A stretch of DNA of 64,000 bases from Ypsolopha sequella. Its lineage: Eukaryota > Arthropoda > Insecta > Lepidoptera > Ypsolophidae. The number at the start of each line of letters is the position of its first letter. The first letter of the stretch is position 1. Positions 54,389 through 64,000 of the stretch are shown here, in pieces. The DNA lies in contig OW203984.1 of the NCBI GenBank assembly GCA_934047225.1, forward strand, positions 7,883,201-7,947,200, in the 5' to 3' direction. A model generated the notes under the pieces. That model saw only the letters and a program-made list of their open reading frames with translations. It was not told the origin of the DNA and searched no databases. The translations under genes and the position numbers were made by a program.

Positions 54389-55387
54389 AACCGACTTTAA
54401 AAAAGGAGGAGGTTCTCAATTCGACAGTATTTCTTTTTTTTGGCGTTGTTACTCGATAATTCCGTCATTTTTGATTATTTTTTTGTTTGGAAGAGTGTGC
54501 TTTCAAGTAGGTTTCATTTTAGATTTGGTTATGATCTGATGAAGATTTTCAGATATAGAAAGTAGAACTCTTCAGAAAATGACAGCTTACGTCTCGAGAT
54601 TAAAGTAACTGCTTTGTACTAAGATGTTGATTGCAGTGTATTACTTGAAAATCGATATTATTTCACCTGACCTTCGATTCTGGCCTCATATGGTAATATA
54701 ACATCTCAAACTATTACCAATCTAGTTACCATATAACTCGAGATTGCGGCAATCACTTTATTAGGGTGCTGATTGAGGGGTATTACTTGGAAATTATCAA
54801 AATACCCACATGACTTTCGATTCTAGCTTCATCACAATATTTCATCACAAGCAGTTCGCTCAACCGATAAAAGCACATAACTTTAAATTGCGGCAATCAC
54901 TTTGTGTTAGGGTGCTGATTGCAGGGCATTGTTTGAAAATTGCCAATGTACCCGCCTAACCTTCAACCGCTTCATCACCATAGAAGGCCTCAACGGATGA
55001 CAGCACATAAATCGAGATTGCGGCAATCACTTTGTGTGATAGCGTTTTGCAAGAAATGTCTATATTTCACAATTTAACCTGTCAACATAAAAAAATGTGA
55101 AATAAAATAAACCTTTAACATAAAAATAGTTATTTACTACAAATGTAACAGCATTCTTTGGAAAAGTTGGAAATAATTGTATAATGACCGATGGTACCGA
55201 AACAACACCTTTGTCGGTGCATTCTCTACAATATAGCAACATAAACCAATATGAGAGCACCTACTTCTACTAGAAAACATAATGTTTCAGGAAAAAAGAA
55301 GTCGGCAAAAGAATTGTTTCGGTACCATCGGCATTAAACAATTATTTTTACTTTTTCGAATGACTGCTGTTACAGTTGAAGTCGGTT
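54389..55387. mobile_element. AACCGACTT-ended ~1-kb repeat with internal degenerate repeats
   Basis: Left end AACCGACTTTAAAAAAGGAG, continuing AGGTTCTCAATTCGAC; right end GAAGTCGGTT. I know this end sequence as a widespread lepidopteran mobile repeat. Inside, GATTGCGGCAATCACTTT or a near copy appears three times (54742, 54889, 55015). A fold-back lies at about 55172-55345 (GATGGTACCGAAACAA and complement). Confidence 0.7.
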
Positions 55388-55484
55388 ACGATTTTTGTTA
55401 AAAGTTCTTTTTATAAATGTGCCTTTACAAATGGGTGGTCGTTATGAATGTACATCATACTAATATATTTTCCATCGTTTCTTG

Positions 55485-55779
55485 TAATCGTAGCTCTTGC
55501 TACGCTGCTGCTGCATTGCCGGAGCAGTTACTTATAGTCGTAGCTCTTGCTACGCTGCTGCCGCACTGCCGGAGCAGTAACTTGTAGTCGTAGCTCTTGC
55601 TACGCTGCTGCCGCACTGCCAGAGTAGTAACTTGTAGTCGTAGCTCTTGTTACGCTGCTGCCGCACTGCCAGAGTAGTAACTTATAGTCGTAGCTCTTGC
55701 TATGCTGCTGCCGCACTGCCGGAGCAGTAACTTGTAGTCGTAGCTCTTGCTACGCTGCTGCCGCACTGCCGGGGCAGTT
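55485..55779 (+). repeat. 50-bp minisatellite, about six copies
   Basis: TAGCTCTTGC occurs at 55491, 55541, 55591, 55641, 55691 and 55741, exact period 50. Each unit holds two potential stems: CGTAGCTCTTGCTACG, and CTGCT...AGCAG around CCGCACTGCCGG. The copies differ at single positions. Confidence 0.93.
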
Positions 55780-56553
55780 GTTTTTTTACCTTACCATATT
55801 TGATATTATTTTTTAATGGGCGTGAAGCTTTTAGATATAGTTGCATGGAAAGTTTTCGTTTGTCCACAATAATTTCACTCTAAAATAATTTATTAACAGT
55901 CAATACGGGTGCCTATTACGCTAAGATGAGCGTAGCGGAGTGTCCATTCGTATTTCCGCTTTGCGTTGCATAGTAATATGTGCCCTATGAGTAAACAAGC
56001 TGTTTGATCTGCCGTGTGTGGCCATGTTGGTACTTGATTTATTATTAACAAGGTCTTGTAAGCGCCTGGTTACTGACCGATATAATCAGTCGAGAATATT
56101 TGGGATGGAAATATGCCAAAGCGTGTACGCAAATTCTGAAAACAGCGCTCGAACGGGCCACTAACAAATGATATGAATAAAGGCTCTACCTACAAGATTG
56201 TGAACCGTGCTGATGGTTACAAAAGTGAAAATAAAAAGCGCTAAACCGAAGCCTCGTGTCTGTGTGTCTGTAGTTTAAATATTTTATAATTCCAAGGAAA
56301 CAGAGTGATTTCCCCCATTATGTATTAGTGTGGACATGTTATACGTATTATGTCTATGCCCCATATGCTTTCAGCTCTTATTGCTTATTTCAGTATCACA
56401 AGTAACTTTTGATACCCCCTCTCTCTGCCTCTACCTCTCTGGGAGACAAGCGTGAGTATATGTTTTATGTATGTTACTTTTTTGGCATCGAAAGAATATG
56501 TTAGATCATAAATAATTATATTATTCTTAACCGTTTTATTATATATGTTTAAA

Positions 56554-56819
56554 TACAACGTGACTTTTTGATCATCGTCCAAATTCATACTGGAGACTTA
56601 ATAAGTGATCAGTATCTTGGATCAGTAACAATTTTTGTGAAATTCGTAAATTGAAATTTAGGCTTCTCATAGAAATTCAGTTCGACTCCCGAGTGAATTA
56701 CTATGGGGAGTCGAAATTTCATTTTACGAATTTCACCAAAATTGTTATTGATCCATGATACTGATCACTTACCAAGCCACCAGTATGAATTTGGACGATG
56801 ATCAAAAATTCACCTTGTA
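56554..56819. mobile_element. 266-bp long-TIR MITE
   Basis: TACAACGTGACTTTTTGATC ... ATCAAAAATTCACCTTGTA, arms about 120 bp including CGTCCAAATTCATACTGG. Similar ends occur at 1518-1620 and in the LINE/SINE ends at 32790 and 34540. Confidence 0.8.
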
Positions 56820-57137
56820 TAGATTCTTACGAATATTAAAGTAGAAATTGAATAAAAAAAAACGATATATATTTCGACCCACTTGGGATCGTCGTCAGTC
56901 GAATATGGAATAATATCATAAATAATATAGAGTTAACAATAAATTGACAAACTTAACCTATTTTCTTAACCTATTTAATTTACCTACCTTTTTGCTCTTA
57001 TCTGGTGATGGTATAGAAGGGTCTGTCTGTCGGTCAGTGTTGTCTGTCCAGTCCGTCTCCGCAGTGGGCACTATATATATATATATCAAAAAATTTCTTT
57101 TTTATTCAATTTCTATTTTAATATTGGTAAGAATCTA
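56820..57137. mobile_element. 318-bp TIR element directly abutting the previous MITE
   Basis: TAGATTCTTACGAATATTAA ... TTAATATTGGTAAGAATCTA with about 45-bp arms that include AGTAGAAATTGAATAAAAAA. The right edge runs into a TATATATA tract. Confidence 0.7.
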
Positions 57138-58177
57138 TATATATATATATATAATAAAACGGTTACAAAAAGCTTTTAAAGTAAAAATATTTATTATCAT
57201 ATATTATTCTTAAAAACAAAAGATAAGTAACAAGTGAAAAGAACAACGTGCACAAAATCTCATATTTTACTCGAGTCACGTAATCAAAATCTATCTTCAA
57301 ATAATCTCTACTACGTAACCAAGCTAAAATAGCTACCTGGAGAAAGGAAACGCTACCTTTAAAATTTAATTTCAAAATTTTAATGTAAGCCCACTCCGTT
57401 CCGAGCTATACGGAAATTTATATTGTCTCAGGAAAATCTAATTAAATAAAACAAGGCTCTGACCAATTTATTTTACTCTAGAGAGCTGTTTCGCCAGGTT
57501 TGTGTGGACTGGCTTCCGTTTACGAGTACTGGTCGTTCTACGACCTGGTTTTCAGTGTTTTCGTTTATGATTCCAACGAATGACAGAAACCTATTTAGCC
57601 TTATTTAAGGCTATATCCTCTGTAAAAGAGAAGGGGTAGTCTACGAAGCGACCGTCGAACAAATCACGAGGGTAAGCTATCAATCTCCTGTCAATCCTCC
57701 TTGAACAATTTACAGGGAGTCTTTATTAACTGATATAAAAACACCGGTCAAGTGGTTCCGTACTTTATTTGAGAAAATATACCGAATCATTAAATAATTA
57801 GACAAATTTTAATTTTTTGTCGTTATTTATCGAAATTATTTTAAGTAAATATTAATTATCATAAACATATTTCTATCAAGTCCAAAATGAAGGCATTGTG
57901 TACTTATAGTTCGTGAAATATTATTTGCACCGATGAATTGGATAGCTTATCTAAAGTGTTATAATAAGGTCATAAAAACACTGTTTTCACAAAAAATGTA
58001 AATGGAGTATGAGTTTTTGATACATGAGTGCTGGTGTTATTCACACCTAAACCCATTTGTAAATATTTTTAATAATTATAGTGTTACTCTTTCGTTCATA
58101 TACCTGTCTGGATAGATTTAATTAAAAATGTTGGGTATCTATATAAGTAAAACTCTTTTTTATACATTTCCTTTGAA

Positions 58178-58410
58178 TAATGAGCGTTTTTCCTTATGTC
58201 AAATTTAGTGCTAAATAAGATTCCTAGATGGCACTGTCGTATTCTTTAGCAACAGAATCAAATACAAAATTTGCACAGATTCCAAAGAAACTAAAACCAC
58301 CTTGACATTAATTGCTACGAAACACATTTTATCTATGGTGACATGGACAGCGCCATCTGGAGAAAAGGTAAAAACTAAGAAAAAAAAAACGACAAGAAAA
58401 ACGCTCATTA
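58178..58410. mobile_element. 233-bp inverted-repeat element
   Basis: TAATGAGCGTTTTTCCTT ... AAGAAAAACGCTCATTA, plus inner AGATGGCACTGTC / GACAGCGCCATCT. The 65-aa ORF inside is not a gene. Confidence 0.65.
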
Positions 58411-59413
58411 GGCCTGTACCTGAGCCTCGAGCATGACCATACCCAACCTATCTAGGATTCGTTTGAAGAAATTCGGACTCTCCTTGTATTGAAAAAAGTA
58501 TATTTGGTTTATTAATCTTTTCTCTAGGGATCTTACGTATAAACAATGTACTAAGATTTATACTTTTGTCAAAAAAAAATGTTTTGCACCCTCTTTTTTT
58601 TGGTTGTCAAACGTTCGCTCCAAGAACGCGGTTAAGAGATCAACTTTTTTTTTTTCATAAAATAGGTATTAGAAATATGAAGGTATATCACCTAAATTCA
58701 ATGTCTTTTTCCCTACAAAATATTTCAGTACTAGCTAAAAACACACCAATTTGTTGTTTCGCTGCGTGAGCCAACATATAATCGCCTCTATGAAAAGCTA
58801 ATAAAGTCTTTGCCGTAAGACTTATTGTGCTGGACGGGTAATAAAAAAAGTTGCTAGGGTATGCCATCTTCTTAAGTATTATAGTTACTTCTAAGTGAAT
58901 AAGAAGTATCATATCAATACTAGTTCTTCACAGTTTATGGATAGCACGTGCCTCTTTAGTTCTCCAAGGTTAACCTAACTATACCTATAATGTCATTTTA
59001 GAAACGAAACATTTTTTTTACCTGTCTGTCATGCATTGTACGAAAAATAAGAGATTTGTATTTTTTCAAAATTTATACATTACAAAAAATAGTGTGGTCA
59101 AGTTTGTGCATTTTTTTAAAAATTACAAGTCAATAGCGGCAACATACATATGTGTAGCGGACAGACAAAAGACAAAGTCTTACCATAATATATTTTTTTA
59201 CCATTTTGGTACGTAACCCTGGTATAATAATGTCAGCAGAAGAAGTTTCGCGACAAGTTTGCAAGTACACCTGAACCAGTCCAAACGCACCTGCTCTTCA
59301 TTACTTAAAACTTTTTACGGTTATGCCAAAAACGGTTATACCGGGTGAAATTGGATAGGTTTCATTAATAGAAACCACATAATCTATTATTCATACTGAC
59401 CAACTTACCTTAA

Positions 59414-59764
59414 GGTTAAACGTCAGTCACTCGGTACAAAGTGCATAGCTTAACTTTGTTTTTCTTGTTAAGTTAAAAGTGAGAAAGATATTGGTATATG
59501 GAAATTCACGCCAATAGTATTAGTATAAGTAAGGTTCATGAATGAACAGCTTAAAATATAATGCACAATTAGCCATGATTTTGTCTAAACAAACCTAAAA
59601 CAGCATTTTAAGCTTGTTTGGACAAAATCGTGATGAATTGTGCATTTTATTTCAAACTGTTGATTTATAAAATTGCAACAGACCAATACCTTTTTCACTT
59701 TTAAATACGTAACAAAAAAAAAAGTTCAGTTGTGCACTTTGTACCGAACGACTGACGTTTAACC
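59414..59764. mobile_element. 351-bp TTAA-target MITE
   Basis: Ends GGTTAAACGTCAGTC and GACTGACGTTTAACC, flanked by TTAA on both sides (59410-59413, 59765-59768), as for piggyBac-type insertion. A nested stem in the middle pairs ATGCACAATTAGCCATGATT with its near complement around 59640. Confidence 0.8.
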
Positions 59765-60200
59765 TTAAGAAACATATTTACCTGCGGAAATGAAAAATTA
59801 TTTTCACTTTTCCTACTAATTTTGAAAACTTACTGCAAATTTTGTAGGAACAGGCCCAATTTTTATTTTGTTTGCGGGTTATATCTTGCTTTGCCACAGT
59901 TTTTAAGTATGATCAGTATATTATATTGTTACTTCTGGCCCCAAGATTCAAGCTTAGCTTACTTTGGGGTCCTCTGCATACATAGAGCTTAATTACAGAA
60001 TGGTTCTGGTAATAAATCAATTTTTCATTTTTATTATCTTTTAAAGCCATTATCTGTTCATTTGCACCTGAAATATTTTTGAACCATGGTTTTCGAACAC
60101 TCCATGGTTTTGGAACCCTACCTAAAATGCGTACTATTTGCTAAGCCACAAGACATTTTAATACATATTCTAAAAGGCCTCTTGGTTGTTTATAATGACA

Positions 60201-61022
60201 AAAAAAAACCGGCGAAGTGCGAGTCAGACTCGCGTACCTAGGGTTCCGTATTGAGGATGATAAATTTAATTTTGTAATTTTTTCCGTGAATTTCTCAACC
60301 GCTTTATTTTTCCTGTAATCTTTACGTAAACACATATTACCATGATTTTTTTCATATTTTTTGGTCCACCAGTTTTGGAGATAAGGGGGTTTTTAAAGAT
60401 TTCTCGAAACCAGTGCCAGTAAGTATAGTAAAAGTACTCGTATATATTTTTAAAACAACTTTTTAATACCTACAATTTGATACCCATATTGTAATTTAAT
60501 AAAATATTTTTTTTATTTATTTTGCTTCCTTTTTTATATTTCTCATTAGTGCTGATTTTTTTTTTAATCGCTATAGTTTTCCTGTAATTGGCTAGTTATG
60601 ATCTATAATTGACGTTTTTTTCATATTTTTTGGTCTACCAGTTTCGAAGATAAGGTGGTGGGACATACATATTTTTGGGGTTTTTTAAAGATATCTCGAA
60701 ACCAGTGTCAGTAAATATATTAAAAGTATATATTTTTACATTCAACTTTTTAATACCTACAATTTGATACCCACGTTGTATTTTTAGGCGAATATTTTTT
60801 ATTTTTCTCACTTTTGTTTTGGAAATATTTTGAATAATTTAAAATTTTTCATATATTTTTGTACACGCTCATATGTGGGCAAATTAATGCTATTATTGTG
60901 CCAAATTTCATGTATTTATCTTAAACGGTGCTAAAGTAATGAGGCTGTGACATACGGACGGATGGACAACGGAGTCTCACCATAAAGGTTCCTTTTACCT
61001 TTTAGGTACTACGGAACCCTAA
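60201..61022 (+). repeat. Lepidopteran-type ~0.8-kb repeat, most complete copy
   Basis: From AACCGGCGAAGTGCGAGTCA, then AGGGTTCCGTATTG, to TACTACGGAACCCTAA. Inverted AGGGTTCCGTA / TACGGAACCCT lies near the two ends. The first ~270 bp and the next ~300 bp are degenerate direct repeats sharing CTACAATTTGATACCCA. Reference for the interrupted copy at 20281/24516. Confidence 0.8.
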
Positions 61023-61492
61023 CAATGTTTCAGATTTAAAAAAATATATATTTAGGATAGTACCATAAGGAAATAATTTAAATTGCATTTTTTAAAGTAT
61101 TGAATAAGTAACGGTTCTTTTAGATCAAAGATTTTCCATGAGGCAAGAACCAACGGCACAGAGGAAGCAAAATTAATAGACGAAAGCGGAAATTCCAAAG
61201 TAATTAATTTATTCATATTTGAATCAGGAGTTTTAATCTAAGAATGACATCAAATCGGGCATTTCACAGAAAATATCTGCAAATCCGATCCGTTAATAAA
61301 GTCGACCCAGAAATGGCTCCTTATAATAAAATTTCGATTGAATTAAGAGGCTATGTAAATTTCATTTTTGTCATTGTCACTCTAAGCACAAAAACGTGCA
61401 GTGCAAGAGAGGCAGATTTAGGATAAAAACTAAAACAGCTGACACAAATATTATTAAAATTCATCTAATAAAATATGCTTGAGTCCTGTACA

Positions 61493-61838
61493 AGCAGCGG
61501 TAGCTCAGTGGTAGAACGGTAGCCTCTCAATTTTGAGATGCAGGTTTGATCCCCGGTCGGGCATGCACCAATTAGTTATGTGCATAGTATTTGTTCTTAA
61601 TTAGCACTTGCTGAACGGTGAAGGAAAACATCGTAAGCCCTTATCTAATCTGCATGGCCTAAAAAGCGTGTATTTGTGCCCGAAGAACGGTGATAGGGTT
61701 CACCACTCATCACGTTGGGACTTAATAATCGTCGGTGAAACGCGGGTGTAACGAGTGTGGACTGTGACTTGCATTTCACAGTTCACACTCGGAACACCTC
61801 TGGCACCCCTCGGGGATTCATATCATGACGATATATTC
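61493..61838 (+). repeat. tRNA-derived SINE, full-length copy 2
   Basis: AGCGGTAGCTCAGTGGTAGA (A-box region) and GGTTTGATCCCCGGTCGGGC (B-box region), then the same body as 48773. The head is closer to a tRNA than in the other copies. Confidence 0.8.
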
Positions 61839-64000
61839 TATAATTACTATTCGTCAAACGAGGAGAAAAAGTGTTTTTGAAGATTTCCATTTCAATTACA
61901 ATTATTTGTATCGAGAATAATTTATCCAAACATATTTTCCAAAATCAAAACCCTAGATTGTATAGTCAAAATCAAAACCCTAGATTGCAAATGAGAATTT
62001 TTTAAAATGTTTTGTGTATTCCATGAAACAGCCCTATTTTATTTACACAGCGCCTTAAACCAAGAAAAGGCCAAGTTGATAACTCGTATTTTACTTTGAG
62101 GATTTCTGCTGTGATAAGATCTCTATTAATTTGGTTCAGTTTAAAAAGGATTAGTTTCTGAAATCCAATTGGAAGTTGAAAGTTCAGCGGCCGAGATGCG
62201 AGATTGTGAAGGATTTTCTCGCTAAGCCTTTGGAATACGATAATGTTCGTTATTCACCAAATGGATAACGATATTGAACTGTATCAGTTGTAAAGAGAGT
62301 TACTATATTTTAATCTGTTCCATTTTCAGTACCTAACGTATCGGCACCGTTGTCCGACTAGGCTCCTGTATGCGACCGCCCAGTATTTTTGAAATTTGTA
62401 ACAATATCCCGCGTCAAATAAGTGAACAATTGCTCGTCTCTTATAGGCCAATTCTTAAATTACCGATGAATCATGATTGGTTCTAATTTCCGCTACGTTC
62501 AATTTTGTTATTAATTTTGTTGTCACTGTGCATCGGTTTAGTTCGAAGTCGAGCTTTGCGGAACGTAAAAAGTTTGTGGAGGTTGTTTTTAATTTTTTGT
62601 TTGATTCTGCATATTTTGGTAAAACTGACATATTTTTTCATGTAATATAGGGTTCCGTTCATATATAAATGCAAGATTTTTTAGGATTGATAAAATATTA
62701 ATAGTCTTATCATCTTTTCTATTTCGGTCGGAATCAGGAGATCCGGTAAAACGATTGTTTCCAGATACCGTACAGTGGACGGTATCAGGTGTTTTATAGA
62801 CTTTCAGACTTTTGTTAATTTTCATTATAAATTGTGGATAAAAACTATAATTTGAATATACACATATTTTTGTGACATATACATTTGCTTAATATCCTGA
62901 TTCCGTCCTAAGTTTAGACTTTTAGATTGATTCATAATTTACTTAAAACATTCCGTTCTTTCTCAAATGTATTGGGATATTAAATGTACGTTAATGGTTT
63001 TAAAAAGTTATTTTATATTAAAAATTGACATCTGAGATATTATTATAAAATTTTTAATGACTATATATGTCTTTAAATTTCTATAAAGCTCACTCTTTTT
63101 TTTCATCACATTGGATAAATAATTAAAACACATAATTATTGTAATTGGACGGTAATGAGTGGTGATAAATTCAGTTTTGCTTGTTACCGACCACAATAAA
63201 TATACCATAAACCGGAGTCTGGTCATCCGTTTGTGTATCAAGACAAAATTTTAAAGTACTTGCAAAAAATGTACGGTGCTCAAAAAGAGTGTGTTTGTAT
63301 AGAAAAATACAAATAATGAGCAACAAGTAACACCTGTCATGAATTTATTTTAGTATGGCCTCAGGAACAAGTGTCACAAAAAAAAAATGAAACTGGTATT
63401 GAAATAAAACAACACATTACACAACAAGAACCAAACTGCTATGAAAATATGATGATATGAAAATAGCAGTTTATACAAACAATTGTGGAATCTTTTCAGT
63501 TTCAGTTTAAAGGAACATAGAAAAACCTCACCAAATGAAAGAAAAGAATGTCAAGTTAAATATGGAATTAATTATTCAGTACTTTTAAAGCTCGACCACA
63601 ATTATAAAGTTGGCAGAATAGTTCCTAAAAATGAAACAATTTATTCCATGTATTCTGTAATATTATAGAAACAAGATAGATAAACCTAAACCTAAGAAAA
63701 AAATTGCCACATAAATTGAAAAAAAAAAATTTGTAAAGCAAGTTAAACTTATTGAAAATGAAGACGATGTTTTCAAACTTTTTATTAGCAAGGACTGTAA
63801 TTATTTTAATTTGTAAATTTTATAAATAAAGTACAAGCTCTTAACCTTTTCTTTATCTTTGAATTCTTAGAAGTTACGAATTTCATTCATTAATTACTCA
63901 AAAAGAAAAAAAAACACCATTATATTTAATCACAGTTTAAAAATAAAGAAAAAATCGAAAAAATAAGTAAAATAACATAAAAACTTGATTGAATAGTTAT
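61839..64000. other. Non-coding AT-rich DNA to the window end
   Basis: 61855-62030 is the inverted relative of 44500-44700 and contains CAAAATCAAAACCCTAGATT twice in tandem. 63480-63830 includes a short open frame, an A-rich middle and AATAAA near 63825. It could be an old processed fragment, but I recognise no family. Confidence 0.35.

Noticed and set aside
55485..55779. CRISPR-like array
   Set aside because: Units are contiguous 50-bp repeats without distinct spacers, in eukaryotic DNA: a minisatellite.
63483..63668. Short ORF with a basic, possibly conserved look near the window end
   Set aside because: Could be a remnant of a coding sequence, but no family could be named and the flanks are not open.

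Overview
The window looks like a piece of an insect chromosome, most likely a moth or butterfly. It is AT-rich and crowded with repeats. I recognise two repeat types that I know as widespread in Lepidoptera: one beginning with a GGCCAAGTGCGAGTC-like end and closing with TACGGAACCCTAA, and one bounded by AACCGACTT / AAGTCGGTT. I found no convincing single-copy host gene.

The most important region is about 2.1-15.2 kb, a Polinton/Maverick-type endogenous DNA virus or virus-like transposon whose reading frames all look open. The plus strand carries a spliced small gene (2158-3231), a protein-primed family B DNA polymerase with an endonuclease VII-like zinc insert (3457-6972) and a second spliced small gene (7680-8159). 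The minus strand carries, in transcription order, a packaging ATPase, a 323-aa protein of unknown function, a small fibre-like coiled-coil protein, an integrase with a chromodomain, a PLA2-like/membrane-active protein, an adenain-like cysteine protease, a probable penton protein, a newly noticed 48-aa very basic protein, a probable double-jelly-roll major capsid protein and a 164-aa conserved protein. Together they cover genome replication, integration, packaging, capsid maturation and capsid shell. The minus-strand block is packed like a bacterial operon: several genes overlap, and four consecutive genes are joined by three ATGA stop/start overlaps. I could not find the terminal inverted repeats by eye. 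A GC-rich fold-back lies at 15.42-15.54 kb, next to the right side.

From 15.5 to 64 kb the DNA is a layered mass of mobile elements. The largest is an intact 955-aa non-LTR retrotransposon protein with an N-terminal zinc finger, reverse transcriptase and C-terminal restriction-like endonuclease (minus, 20991-23858). It sits inside an older repeat, flanked by the 10-bp duplication ATACCCATAT. Other elements are short inverted-repeat elements with readable target duplications (hAT type at 41.7 kb, TA type at 46.9 kb, TTAA type at 59.4 kb), a tRNA-derived SINE family in at least six copies, truncated jockey-like LINEs, a 50-bp minisatellite at 55.5 kb, an 85-bp tandem triplicate at 39.1 kb, a possible solo LTR promoter near 39.8 kb and a perfect 38-bp-arm hairpin at 53.5 kb.

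Functions are from sequence reading only. Catalytic motifs in the polymerase, integrase, ATPase, protease, PLA2 and retrotransposon are directly visible. Capsid and penton calls rest on family resemblance and gene order.
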